In this document: positions 1-8,840 of the stretch, in pieces
Numbering within the stretch: the first letter of the stretch is position 1
Layout: every line of letters starts with the position of its first letter
Origin: CAZYJR01 sp964647905
GTDB taxonomy: Bacteria; Desulfobacterota; DSM-4660; Desulfatiglandales; HGW-15
Reading direction: 5' to 3'
Assembly: GCA_964647905.1 (NCBI GenBank)
Contig: CAZYJR010000031.1
Location: 1-46,737, forward strand
DNA: 46,737 nucleotides
Position numbers and translations under genes: made by a program
Notes under the pieces: generated by a model
The model's database searches: none
Told to the model about the DNA's origin: nothing
Seen by the model: the letters and a program-made list of their open reading frames with translations, nothing else

Positions 1-968
<968 letters not shown>

Positions 969-975
969 AATCGTT

Positions 976-992
976 AGGGCCTTATAGGCCCT
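976..992 (-). other. Hairpin just upstream of the 16S 5' end
   Basis: A perfect 6-bp stem (AGGGCC / GGCCCT) with a 5-base loop lies 8 bases before the estimated mature 16S start, in the transcribed leader. Its position fits a pre-rRNA processing or leader-folding element. That role is inferred from location only. Confidence 0.45.
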
Positions 993-1032
993 ATTCTTCA
1001 ACGGAGACCTGCTCACCTAAGTCGCTATTTAG

Positions 1033-1045
1033 TTTTCAAAGAGCA
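1033..1045 (-). promoter_or_regulatory. boxA-like rRNA antitermination site
   Basis: On the minus strand the leader reads TGCTCTTTGAAAA, very close to the rrn boxA consensus TGCTCTTTAACA. It lies between the proximal promoter and the 16S gene, where boxA is expected to recruit NusB/NusE and the antitermination complex. Confidence 0.75.
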
Positions 1046-1064
1046 AAGCCGCTTATTTCGTACC

Positions 1065-1093
1065 ATCTTACCGGTACTCCCGGCCTTTGTCAA
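1065..1093 (-). promoter_or_regulatory. rRNA promoter, proximal (P2)
   Basis: Minus strand: -35 TTGACA (1088-1093), 17-bp spacer, -10 TAAGAT (1065-1070). Transcription should start near 1058, giving a leader of about 90 nt that contains the boxA-like site and ends at 16S. Confidence 0.75.
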
Positions 1094-1123
1094 CCGGTTT
1101 TTTGCGACCCTCGAAAGCCTACG

Positions 1124-1152
1124 ACTATAAGATGTGGTCCGGTGCCTGTCAA
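1124..1152 (-). promoter_or_regulatory. rRNA promoter, distal (P1)
   Basis: Minus strand: perfect -35 TTGACA (1147-1152), 17-bp spacer, -10 TATAGT (1124-1129). It lies 59 bp upstream of P2, so the operon has tandem promoters. An A/T-rich stretch just upstream (about 1154-1170) could act as an UP element. The rest of the interval between the 16S gene and the next gene (1171-1270) shows no further feature and no obvious terminator for yibQ. Confidence 0.8.
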
Positions 1153-1270
1153 GCTATTTTTTCGATCCTCACATCTTTTTCTCCGGCCCCGGAACCCTCC
1201 GCCTCAATGACCGTTGCCCTATATTTTAGGTGTCCGCTCGGGGGATTTCAAGGGGAAAATTCCACCCGGC

Positions 1271-2479
1271 TCAGCGGGCGATCTCAGATACCGAGACCAC
1301 CTCGAAATCCGACTCCAGGCGCGGCAAGACCTCGCGCAGGAAGTCAAGGGTCTCCGGGAACGGATGGGCTATACCCACGGCCTCGCCCCGGTGCCTTGCC
1401 GCTCCCAAGAGGTGCTCCATCTGGATCATCATATACTCACGCGTAGGTTCGTTGTCCAGGAATACACTCCGCTTGGCTGCGGGCACGCCCATATCACGGG
1501 CCGTCTCGAACGCCACTGACCTCGAGGTGGTCATGCTGTCCACGAAGAAGAGGCCCCGCTCTCGCAAGAGCTCCATTACCGGCCTCATCTTCTCCCCGCT
1601 CTCGGTAAGGAGCGACCCCATGTGATTGTTCACTCCCCTTACCCCCTCCATCCGATCAAGGTGGCCGGCAAGCAGGGAACGGACCTCGGTCCGGTCCATT
1701 CCTTGGAGCAGCGCCCCGGGGCCCGGATCCACCTCGGGGTAGTCCTTGGGCTCCATAGGCGCATGAAGCATGATCTCGGCGCCACGCCGCCCGGCCTGCT
1801 CTACTATGGTCCCTGTCTTGGGCGCCGCGGGGAGTATTGACAGGGTCACGGGGGATCCCAGATCCAGGAAGCCGCGTGCAAGCCCCGAGTCATAACCTAA
1901 GTCGTCAATCACTATGGCCACCTTCGGCAGCCGAGCCTGCGGGGGATAAGGAGCAGGAAAGGCCCCCTGTGCTTCCTCTTCTTCCAAGACCCTGACCCGG
2001 TGGGTGTAACGCCCCCCGGTGTAAACGTGGTAGACCGCCTCGGCTCCTTCCCGGGCCGGGGCGGGTTCCCGGAACCATTCCACCTCCGGACCCATGGAGT
2101 CCAATGACGGGCCCAGGGCTTGATGGAATCCTTCAGTGGACCTCCCGGGAGCTAGCCGGATCTGGATCTCCGTGAAATCCCATTCACCTTGCCCCGTGTG
2201 GCGGTGTCGCACTTCCGTGAAGAATACGCGGCTCTCGTCGATCCCTTCGCTATACAGGCAATCGTAGACCGTCTTGTCCACCCGCATTAGGTCCCTGTAG
2301 ACCTTGCCGGGCACGGAATGGGCCTCTTCGTAGAGAGGCGGAGGCTCTCGGGTCGCCCCCAGCCTCAGGACCAGTACACCTGCGGCAAAGGCCGCGACCA
2401 AGATCGCGGCGGCCGCCGGCGGAAAGCTTCGGCCGCCGGTCCTCCCGGGCTTCCGTCTCTTCTTGCTCTTCTTGGCCAT
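1271..2479 (-). CDS. yibQ: Divergent polysaccharide deacetylase family protein (YibQ-like)
   Basis: This 402-residue protein has a basic N terminus (K/R-rich, residues 3-14) and one membrane segment at about 20-40, so it is probably anchored with its bulk in the periplasm. The deacetylase-like domain covers about 184-400: an IDDLGYD motif (Asp192-Asp193) plus histidines His239 (LHAPMEP) and His286 (NNHMGS), the usual metal-site pattern of the divergent (DUF610/YibQ) branch. The substrate of this branch is poorly defined; an action on peptidoglycan or another envelope glycan is inferred. The ATG start sits 73 bp after ctpA on the same strand, and the ftsEX-envC-ctpA-yibQ order is common in Desulfobacterota. 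It is the last gene of the group and reads into the rRNA promoter region. Confidence 0.9.
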   Translation of the reverse strand: MAKKSKKRRKPGRTGGRSFPPAAAAILVAAFAAGVLVLRLGATREPPPLYEEAHSVPGKVYRDLMRVDKTVYDCLYSEGIDESRVFFTEVRHRHTGQGEWDFTEIQIRLAPGRSTEGFHQALGPSLDSMGPEVEWFREPAPAREGAEAVYHVYTGGRYTHRVRVLEEEEAQGAFPAPYPPQARLPKVAIVIDDLGYDSGLARGFLDLGSPVTLSILPAAPKTGTIVEQAGRRGAEIMLHAPMEPKDYPEVDPGPGALLQGMDRTEVRSLLAGHLDRMEGVRGVNNHMGSLLTESGEKMRPVMELLRERGLFFVDSMTTSRSVAFETARDMGVPAAKRSVFLDNEPTREYMMIQMEHLLGAARHRGEAVGIAHPFPETLDFLREVLPRLESDFEVVSVSEIAR

Positions 2480-2552
2480 TACGAGGGCAGTCTCCTCAGA
2501 CCCCGTCGTTCACCATCAACGCATTTCCAAAGAGGACCCGGGCGTAGGCGGT

Positions 2553-3887
2553 CTACTGTGCCGTCTTTATCCTGGTAAAGACATCCCAGGTCTCGAGGAG
2601 CTGCAAGGCGTGGCGTACTTGGTTGTCCCGCTCCAGCAGTCTCACGGCGGCCTCATCCCGAGCGCTCTGGCTTTCCTCCCCGCCCTCCTCTTCGCCGCCG
2701 CCCTCATCGTTCCTCATGTGTCCTTTCAGGTCTTCTTCCCTGATAAAGTGCGGCCGTGCCTCTTGCCCTTCTTTTTCCTCGGGGGGATCGAACGGCATCT
2801 CAATATCCGGGTGGATGCCCTTCAACTGAATGGAGTGTCCGCTTGGCGTGTAATACCTGGCCGTGGTCAGTCTCAGACCCGATCCGTCCGACAAGGGAAG
2901 AATCGTCTGGACGGATCCCTTGCCGAACGTCTTGGTACCCAGGATCAAGGCCCGCCTGTTGTCCTGGAGTGCCCCTGCAACGATCTCGGACGCGCTTGCG
3001 CTCCCCTCGTTGACCAGGGCCACAATGGGGTAATCCCGCTCATGCCCGTTGTCACGGGCGAAAATCTCCATGTTCTGCGATTCGTCTCTTCCCTTTGTGC
3101 TCACTATCATGCCCGAGTCCAAGAACAAGTCCGAGACCTTGACCGCCTGGTTGAGCAGCCCGCCCGGATTGTTCCTCAGATCCAGGACCAGCCCCTTCAA
3201 ATTCCCTCCCTGTTCCAGGTCGTTGAGGGCCTCCCCGAGATCCCCTTCGGTCTTGCTCTGAAAATTGGAAATCCTTATATACCCGACCTCGGGGGTGAGC
3301 CTGTAGGCTCTTACGCTCTTGAGCGGAATCACGTCCCTGGTGATCTTGAAGACAAGGGGCTTCTCAGAGCCTTCCCTGCTTACGGTGAGCTCGACCTCTG
3401 TCCCCTTTGGCCCGCGAATCCGCTTGACCGCGTCCGACAGGGTCATTTCATTGGTCGCTTCGCCGTTGATCCTTATGATCTTGTCCCCGGCCTTGATCCC
3501 GGCACGATAGGCGGGGGTCCCCTCTATGGGCGAGACCACGGTGATGGCCCTTTCCCGGGTGGTGATCTCTATACCCACCCCGGTGAAACTGCCCTTGGTC
3601 TCGATCATCAGGTCCTTATGCTCATCCTTGGTCATGAAGGAGGAATGGGGATCCAGGCTCTCCACCATGCCCCTTATCGCTCCGTAGATCAACTCCTTGG
3701 TGTCTTGGGGCTCGACGTAGTTTTCCTCTATCTGCCTCAGGACCTCGGCGAAGATCTCTATATGCTTGTAGACATCGTCGGTCCCCGCCTTGACCGAGGC
3801 GCCGCTGCCCTGGAAAAAGAGGAGACAGCTGATGACTCCGCAGAGCAGCACTATTCGCGAAAAGGCCTTTTGAGTTGAAGACTTCAT
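2553..3887 (-). CDS. ctpA: S41 family C-terminal processing peptidase CtpA
   Basis: This is a 444-residue periplasmic serine protease of the Prc/CtpA family. A hydrophobic export signal lies at residues 10-30. A PDZ domain (about 95-172) containing the carboxylate-binding GVGIEI segment is followed by the S41 catalytic domain. By spacing with E. coli Prc, the nucleophile is Ser298 in EGSASASEI, the general base is Lys323 in FGKGSVQ, and Asp309 completes the site. An acidic, Glu/Gly-rich insert at about 385-415 is probably disordered. An AGGAG ribosome-binding site lies about 8 bp before the ATG. Members of the family trim envelope proteins and regulate peptidoglycan hydrolases, which fits its place after ftsEX and the EnvC-like activator. 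Confidence 0.95.
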   Translation of the reverse strand: MKSSTQKAFSRIVLLCGVISCLLFFQGSGASVKAGTDDVYKHIEIFAEVLRQIEENYVEPQDTKELIYGAIRGMVESLDPHSSFMTKDEHKDLMIETKGSFTGVGIEITTRERAITVVSPIEGTPAYRAGIKAGDKIIRINGEATNEMTLSDAVKRIRGPKGTEVELTVSREGSEKPLVFKITRDVIPLKSVRAYRLTPEVGYIRISNFQSKTEGDLGEALNDLEQGGNLKGLVLDLRNNPGGLLNQAVKVSDLFLDSGMIVSTKGRDESQNMEIFARDNGHERDYPIVALVNEGSASASEIVAGALQDNRRALILGTKTFGKGSVQTILPLSDGSGLRLTTARYYTPSGHSIQLKGIHPDIEMPFDPPEEKEGQEARPHFIREEDLKGHMRNDEGGGEEEGGEESQSARDEAAVRLLERDNQVRHALQLLETWDVFTRIKTAQ

Positions 3888-3981
3888 GTGGGTGCTCCTG
3901 ATCAGTATTCTGCCGGCCAGCCGAGCCCTTCCGGGCGAATCAGGGATCCTTGATCAGGGCTGAAGCCAGCGATAAGCTTTT

Positions 3982-4011
3982 ATATTACGCCCTCTCCTGT
4001 AAGAAGGTCAA
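3982..4011 (-). promoter_or_regulatory. Candidate promoter for ctpA-yibQ
   Basis: Minus strand: TTGACC (4006-4011), 18-bp spacer, TAATAT (3982-3987), overlapping the end of the EnvC-like gene and about 95 bp before the ctpA ATG. It could let ctpA-yibQ be transcribed separately from ftsEX. The -10 is only a moderate match. Confidence 0.35.
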
Positions 4012-5159
4012 TGCACTTTTAACCATGCAAGGGGCTCTAAGGGCTCCCCCGCCCTCCTGAGCTCGAAGTAGAGCCCCGGGCCCAACAAGGACTCGGTCTC
4101 CCCTGCAAGGCCTATCACCTGTCCCTGCTCCACCAGTTGCCCCTTTCGGCACCGCACCTCCGAGAGATGAGCCGAGACGGTGAAATAGCGGGACCCGTGG
4201 TTGATTATCACTATCAGGCCGTAGCCTTTCAGCCAACCGGCGTATTCCACCCGCCCGTCATAAACCGCCTTGACTTCCGCTCCGGCCTCCCCCTTTATGA
4301 ATACGCCCCTTTTGACCGATGCCGCTCCGGACCCGGAGGGGTCCCGGATCACTTCTCCCGGGAGAGGCGCCGGGAGTTTGCCCTTATATCGGGCGAAGTC
4401 CGAAGTCAGCTTCTCAACTCCCACTGATCCCCTGTCCAAGTCCGAGATGGTCTTGCGGAGCTCTTCGGCTGCTGCCTGGAGCTCCCTGACGGCCGTCTCG
4501 TAGAACTCCTTCTCCCGGTGGACCTTCATTAGGAGCAGGACCTTGTTTTCCAAGTCCTTGTTCAAGGCGGCCAGTTGCTCGGATTCTTCCTGTTCCAGGC
4601 GAGTGACGGCGCCGAGCTTTTCCTCAACGGCCTCCACCGCCTCTCTTCGCCTCCGCCGGGCCTCGTTCAGCTCCTGCGAGAGGCGGCGGTCTTCCTCCAT
4701 TATGACTCTCAGGTAGTACATCTTCCTCCTGAGGTCGTCCGGCTCCCCTGCGGCGGCCAGCAGCCTTAGATATCCACGCCTCGAGTTCTTGTAGTAGGCC
4801 GCCAGCCTCCTGCCCAGCCTTTTTCTCACTTCCGAGAGCCTCCCGGTAAGCTCCTCGAGTCGGGCGCGGCTATGTTCAAGCTCAGAGCGGTGCCGTTCCA
4901 GCCTGGCCCCTAGCCCTTCCAAGACGCCCCTCTTCTCGGCGATACTCTCCTCCAGCTCCGCAAGCCGCCCCAAGAGCTCCTTTTCCTTGAGGTCAAACTT
5001 GCGGTACTGCTCCCGCTCCCTGGAGAGCTCCTGCTCGATCCGCTCTATTTGATCTTCCGGATCGCCCGCCACCCCTTCCGGGGCAGACGCGCATATACAG
5101 ACCGCTTGCAAAGCAGCCATAACCAATTTGAGGAATAGGGACAAACCGGTTGCTCTCAC
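4008..5159 (-). CDS. envC: EnvC-like murein hydrolase activator (degenerate LytM/M23 domain)
   Basis: This 383-residue exported protein has a signal segment at about 6-30, a long charged coiled coil (about 35-265) and a C-terminal LytM domain (about 275-383). The zinc ligands of active M23 peptidases are missing: the usual HxGxD position reads KRGVFI and the usual HxH reads LYFELR, leaving only His in VSAHLSEV. In E. coli, EnvC is also catalytically dead, and its coiled coil docks on FtsX to switch on amidases. The gene follows ftsX by 19 bp, as expected for that role. The start used is GTG without a clear ribosome-binding site; an internal TTG or ATG start is possible. I saw no amidase gene in this window. 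Confidence 0.88.
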   Translation of the reverse strand: MRATGLSLFLKLVMAALQAVCICASAPEGVAGDPEDQIERIEQELSREREQYRKFDLKEKELLGRLAELEESIAEKRGVLEGLGARLERHRSELEHSRARLEELTGRLSEVRKRLGRRLAAYYKNSRRGYLRLLAAAGEPDDLRRKMYYLRVIMEEDRRLSQELNEARRRRREAVEAVEEKLGAVTRLEQEESEQLAALNKDLENKVLLLMKVHREKEFYETAVRELQAAAEELRKTISDLDRGSVGVEKLTSDFARYKGKLPAPLPGEVIRDPSGSGAASVKRGVFIKGEAGAEVKAVYDGRVEYAGWLKGYGLIVIINHGSRYFTVSAHLSEVRCRKGQLVEQGQVIGLAGETESLLGPGLYFELRRAGEPLEPLAWLKVH

Positions 5160-5178
5160 TGTTCAACCGCTCAGATTC

Positions 5179-6078
5179 TCAAGTCTTGGGGTTGAAAAAC
5201 CGGCCCACTGCTATGAAGCCGCTGGCCAAGCCGAGGGCCGCGCTCCCGAGAACCAGCGAGGCAATCCACCCCGGGGGCAGGAACACGATTTTGATCAAAG
5301 GGAGCCCTATGGTGTAGAGAGGCTTCACTGATACGATAGAGTAACCTGCAACAAGGACCCCCAAGGAGACTACTCCGCCCACAAGGCCGTGGAGCGCGCC
5401 TTCTATCAAGAAAGGGATCTTGATGAACCAATCGGTAGCCCCCACCAGCTTCTGGATCTCTATCTCGTCCCTGCGGGCATAGATTGTCAGCTTGATGGTG
5501 TTGGTGGCTATGAAGAGGACCGCCAGGCAGAGAAACCCGCCGACGACAAACCCGCCGGCCTTGAGCACCCCCAGGAATCCTTCCAGGCGTCTCATCCATT
5601 GCTCGCTGTACTGGACTTCGTCCACTCCCTCCATTCGCTCCATTCGGGCCTTGATCTCCTCGAGATCGGTCTCATTCCGAGCAGGGTCCCGGAAAATCAG
5701 CTCAAAGGACGCGGGCAGCGGATTCACCTCAAAGCCGTCAAGGAGACCGGCCTGGGCGCCGAAGGCCCGTCTGAGGTCCTCCATGGCCTCCTCCTTGGAA
5801 ATAAACCCTTTGAGCTCGGCCCCGGGGAAGGATCCCAGCACCGCCCTGATTCGACTCCTTTCCTCCTCGGTCACGGAGTCCTCCAGATAAACGCTCATGG
5901 AGACCGAATCCCCCCAGTCCAGGAGCCAGGTGTTCAGGTTGACCATGAGGAGCACAAACGCGCCTAGGAGGAAAAAGGAAATGGATATGGTCCCCATGCT
6001 GATCAGGTTGATCAGCCGGTGTTCAAGGATATTGGCGACGGCCCTGCGGAAAAAATATATCCAGATGCGCAGCAACAT
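5179..6078 (-). CDS. ftsX: Cell division protein FtsX, permease-like subunit
   Basis: This 299-residue inner-membrane protein has the FtsX layout: a first membrane helix at about 20-45, a periplasmic domain (about 50-165) and three more helices in the C-terminal half (about 175-200, 225-250, 265-290). The segment ARRDEIEIQKLVGATDWFI is the conserved FtsX/MacB cytoplasmic motif. With FtsE it forms a type VII ABC transporter that couples ATP hydrolysis to a periplasmic activator, here presumably the downstream EnvC-like protein. Its ATG directly follows the ftsE stop with no spacer, so the two are translationally linked. Confidence 0.95.
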   Translation of the reverse strand: MLLRIWIYFFRRAVANILEHRLINLISMGTISISFFLLGAFVLLMVNLNTWLLDWGDSVSMSVYLEDSVTEEERSRIRAVLGSFPGAELKGFISKEEAMEDLRRAFGAQAGLLDGFEVNPLPASFELIFRDPARNETDLEEIKARMERMEGVDEVQYSEQWMRRLEGFLGVLKAGGFVVGGFLCLAVLFIATNTIKLTIYARRDEIEIQKLVGATDWFIKIPFLIEGALHGLVGGVVSLGVLVAGYSIVSVKPLYTIGLPLIKIVFLPPGWIASLVLGSAALGLASGFIAVGRFFNPKT

Positions 6079-6735
6079 TTATGATTCCTGAATGATCCTC
6101 CCGTTCTTCAAATGCACCGTTCTCTGCTCCGTGTCGTTCAGCAGCTCCCGGCTGTGGGTCGCAAAAACGACCGTGGTCCCGCGCAGATTTACTGCGCGGA
6201 AGAGCAGCATGATCTCCCGGGTAATCTCAGGATCCAAGCTCCCGGTGGGTTCGTCGGCCAGCAGGATTATCGGCTCGTTTATTATGGCCCTGGCTATGGC
6301 CACCCTCTGTTGCTCTCCGCCCGAGAGCTCGGGGGGATAGAGTCCTTCTTTCCTATTGAGGCCCACCGCCCTAAGGGTCTGCCTGGTCTTCTTCCTGATC
6401 AGTGAGGGCCGGGCCCCGGTCACCTCCATTGCCAGTGCCACGTTATGGTAGACCGTCTTGCCCGGGAGCAGCTTGAAATCCTGGAACACGAACCCGATCT
6501 TCCTCCGCATCAGGTCCAGCTTGGGCCGCCGGATGCGGCCCAGATTGATGCCGCTGATAAGGATCTGGCCGCTGCTGGGTGACTGGGCCCCGAAGATCAG
6601 GCGCAACAATGTGGTCTTGCCCGCGCCGCTCGGCCCGGTCAGGAACACGAACTCCCCCTGGCGTATGCGGAGATTTATGTCGGCCAAGGCCGAATTCTGG
6701 CCGAACCGCTTGGATACGTTGAACAGTTGGATCAT
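6079..6735 (-). CDS. ftsE: Cell division ATP-binding protein FtsE
   Basis: This 218-residue ABC ATPase has a Walker A motif GPSGAGKTT (34-42), Q-loop FQDF, signature LSGGEQ (137-142) and Walker B ILLADEP. Length and sequence match FtsE rather than LolD. It pairs with FtsX and links cell division to peptidoglycan hydrolysis. The start at MIQLFNVSKRF fits the family, although no strong ribosome-binding site precedes it. It is the first gene of the ftsE-ftsX-envC unit; the 117 bp separating it from the tolC-like gene hold no obvious promoter. Confidence 0.95.
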   Translation of the reverse strand: MIQLFNVSKRFGQNSALADINLRIRQGEFVFLTGPSGAGKTTLLRLIFGAQSPSSGQILISGINLGRIRRPKLDLMRRKIGFVFQDFKLLPGKTVYHNVALAMEVTGARPSLIRKKTRQTLRAVGLNRKEGLYPPELSGGEQQRVAIARAIINEPIILLADEPTGSLDPEITREIMLLFRAVNLRGTTVVFATHSRELLNDTEQRTVHLKNGRIIQES

Positions 6736-6852
6736 GCCGGGAGCGTCCGAAGCCTCTGCATATGGACGAGCTGCAGGCCCTTGCCTGATCGGGCGGTAGG
6801 ACTCCCGCCTATGCGTAGACCGCCTTGGCGGACGATGCAGGGCCCCGCCGCA

Positions 6853-8193
6853 TCAATATGTGCCCGCGGCGCGCAAGAGTCTGGCCTTGGCCAGGTGATG
6901 GCTGTAGAGGGCGCGGTAATAGTTGGTCCTTGCCCGGGTGAGCAAGGTCTGCGCATCCAGGACCTCGGTGGAGGTGGCCACCTGGGCCTGGTACCTCTCC
7001 CTGCTTACCCGAAGGTTTTCCTCGGCCTGCTCCACGGCCTTACGGGTTGTGGGAATATTCTTCTCGGCCTCGGAGAGGTCCAAGTAAGCCTGTTTGATCT
7101 CCAGCCGGATCCGGTCTTGGAGGGCGGAACGGACCTGAAGCAGTTCCCTCTGGAGGCTCTTAACCTCCTCCACCGCACTGGAGGTCTTGCCCCATTCGAA
7201 AAAGGTCCACGAAAGGACAGCCATTACCTGCCACCGGTTGCCCTCGTGTACGGCACTGCCTTCCACATAGGGCTCATCCCCCTCCTTAATATAGTCATAC
7301 TGCATGGAGACCTCAGGATAGTACTCGCTGCGGGCCAATCTTTCCCGCTGCCGGACCTCGTCCAATCTGACCGCCAAGGCCTCCAACTCCGGGCGTGTAT
7401 GCATGGCTTGGTCCACATAGTCATCAAGTCCCAAAACGGCGGGGATATAGGCATACACGTCCTCGAGCTCCATAGGGGCGTCCAAGGGTCTTGCAAGGGC
7501 CGTATTGAACGAGGCCCTAGCGATCCTGGCCGCGTTTCTGGCCTTGACCAGGTCGTGCTCCGCATTGGAAAGCTCCACCTCGGCCTTGAGGAGGTCGTTG
7601 ACCGGGATCATCCCCACCCGGTAAAAGCTGCGGGCCACCTTTACGTGGGATTCCAGGGATTTCACCGCCTTTTCCGCCACCTCCACTGCACGATCCGCTT
7701 CCAGTACCCCGAAATAGGCTTGCTTCACATCAAGCGCCAGGTCGAGTTTTTCCTGCTCAAGCTCCAGCTCGGCCTGATCTATCCCCAGCTTGCCCAGCTC
7801 ATAGTTGCTGATCAGGGCGAATCCCCTGAAAATCGGCTGGGTGATGGTGGCCTTCCACTGATAGTTATCCTCCACGCTGACCCGGCGCCCCGGTATATTA
7901 ATCGGTCCCAGGTTTACGGGATCGGTCCGCTTGCCCTCATCCAACCTGGTGTAGCTGTAGGAAGTGCTGAACTTGGGAAAAAAATCCGCCTTTGCCTGTT
8001 TTTTTACAGCTTCTGCTTGATTTATCCTCTCTTCCTTTGCCTTTACATTCCAGTTTCGATCCAAGGCCTCTTGGATGCTCCTCTCCAGCGTGAAAAACGA
8101 CTCCTCGCTCTCGGCCCGGACGGATGACGATCCGCCCGATACGGCCAAAGCCGCCGCCAGCACCACGCATCCGAAAAGTTCGACCAGTTTCAT
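6853..8193 (-). CDS. TolC family outer membrane protein
   Basis: This 446-residue protein is an outer membrane efflux or secretion channel subunit. The start is placed at MKLVELFG because a typical signal peptide (cleavage after SSVRA, about residue 27) begins there and GAGAGG/GAGG lies just upstream; the frame stays open 63 bp further 5' without a better site. The mature part has the two-repeat layout of TolC proteins, with long helices at about 95-230 and 310-440. No periplasmic adaptor or RND/ABC pump gene is adjacent, so its partner and substrate are unknown. It ends 117 bp before ftsE. Confidence 0.9.
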   Translation of the reverse strand: MKLVELFGCVVLAAALAVSGGSSSVRAESEESFFTLERSIQEALDRNWNVKAKEERINQAEAVKKQAKADFFPKFSTSYSYTRLDEGKRTDPVNLGPINIPGRRVSVEDNYQWKATITQPIFRGFALISNYELGKLGIDQAELELEQEKLDLALDVKQAYFGVLEADRAVEVAEKAVKSLESHVKVARSFYRVGMIPVNDLLKAEVELSNAEHDLVKARNAARIARASFNTALARPLDAPMELEDVYAYIPAVLGLDDYVDQAMHTRPELEALAVRLDEVRQRERLARSEYYPEVSMQYDYIKEGDEPYVEGSAVHEGNRWQVMAVLSWTFFEWGKTSSAVEEVKSLQRELLQVRSALQDRIRLEIKQAYLDLSEAEKNIPTTRKAVEQAEENLRVSRERYQAQVATSTEVLDAQTLLTRARTNYYRALYSHHLAKARLLRAAGTY

Positions 8194-8221
8194 CGCTTGC
8201 CTCTCACCTGAAACGAGCATT

Positions 8222-8301
8222 CCGATCCATGCCGGGTCAAGGGGTTTGGAGCACACGCACCGTCATGACCACCGATCCAGCCGGGCCGACGCCGGGATCG
8301 G
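8222..8301. promoter_or_regulatory. Repeated CCGATCC sites in the tolC leader
   Basis: Two direct copies of a CCGATCC motif followed by GCCGGG lie at 8222-8236 and 8272-8285, and an inverted copy lies at 8291-8301. The second and third copies form an inverted repeat (8272-8278 with 8295-8301). All lie between the candidate tolC promoter and the tolC start. They could be operator sites or an RNA leader fold; no binding factor can be named. Confidence 0.4.
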
Positions 8302-8323
8302 CGGAAAGAGCCTTGTTGACTGG

Positions 8324-8352
8324 AACCTAGAATAGCCCCTGTAATATGTCAA
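8324..8352 (-). promoter_or_regulatory. Candidate promoter of the tolC-like gene
   Basis: Minus strand: perfect TTGACA (8347-8352), 17-bp spacer, TAGGTT (8324-8329). It lies just beyond the end of the small upstream gene and would give a leader of about 120 nt carrying the CCGATCC repeats. Confidence 0.5.
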
Positions 8353-8362
8353 TCCTAAAGCC

Positions 8363-8662
8363 TCAGGACGAGGCATCCGGCTCTTCGTGGCCCAGCATGA
8401 TCATCCGATTCCTGGCGGCTTGCTCTCTTCTCTCCTGCCACCTGTCCCATTCCCCCCTAAGGCGCTCGAGCTCTCCTTCCAGGGCCGCCTTCTCCGGCCC
8501 ATCACTCACACCCTCCAGCGAGGCCTTGATCTCCTGAACCCTCGCTTTGACAGCGCGGAGCCGGTCCAGCGCCTCTTTTTCCTCATCAGTGGGAATGCTC
8601 ACAGGGCCGCATGCTCTCCTTCCCACCCCTTCCATTTCAGAGTCCTTGTTGTCTCCTCCCAT
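8363..8662 (-). CDS. Small coiled-coil protein, unknown function
   Basis: This 99-residue soluble protein is rich in Glu, Lys and Arg, with one long predicted coiled-coil helix (about residues 25-85), ending in the segment RMIMLGHEEPD. The ATG at 8662 is chosen because GGAGGAG lies 6 bp upstream; an in-frame TTG 15 bp earlier is less likely. No known domain was recognised. It is divergent from the Rrf2 regulator gene and lies upstream of tolC on the same strand. The strong ribosome-binding site supports a real gene. Confidence 0.65.
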   Translation of the reverse strand: MGGDNKDSEMEGVGRRACGPVSIPTDEEKEALDRLRAVKARVQEIKASLEGVSDGPEKAALEGELERLRGEWDRWQERREQAARNRMIMLGHEEPDASS

Positions 8663-8727
8663 GCTCGTCTCCTCCAAATGGTTGCTTTCAAGCCTATCAC
8701 GCCCGGACCCATGAGGGAAGTCCCCGC

Positions 8728-8756
8728 TTGACAGCCGCCGATCATGCGAATATGGT
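8728..8756 (+). promoter_or_regulatory. Promoter of the Rrf2-MBL-LysR genes
   Basis: Plus strand: perfect -35 TTGACA (8728-8733), 17-bp spacer, -10 TATGGT (8751-8756). Transcription should start near 8763, about 78 bp before the rrf2 ATG. Confidence 0.6.
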
Positions 8757-8788
8757 CAAAACGCTTGGTTGACTTCGCCCGCTCAACC
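8755..8788. promoter_or_regulatory. Candidate operator at the rrf2 transcription start
   Basis: Two interleaved inverted repeats share the TTGA/TCAA theme: GTCAA (8755-8759) with TTGAC (8769-8773), and GGTTGA (8767-8772) with TCAACC (8783-8788). They overlap the predicted transcription start of the rrf2 gene. Rrf2 proteins often regulate their own gene, so autoregulation is a reasonable inference. Confidence 0.45.
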
Positions 8789-8840
8789 GGTGGATGAAAC
8801 CCAAACAGGGCGATCTCCGGGGCGAAAGGGGATAAATGGG

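Noticed and set aside
2463..3878. Long open frames opposite ctpA, and similar ones opposite aapM, glmS, serS and the trpX-type genes
   Set aside because: They mirror the codon structure of real GC-rich genes, are Pro/Arg/His-rich, and lack ribosome-binding sites or family motifs.
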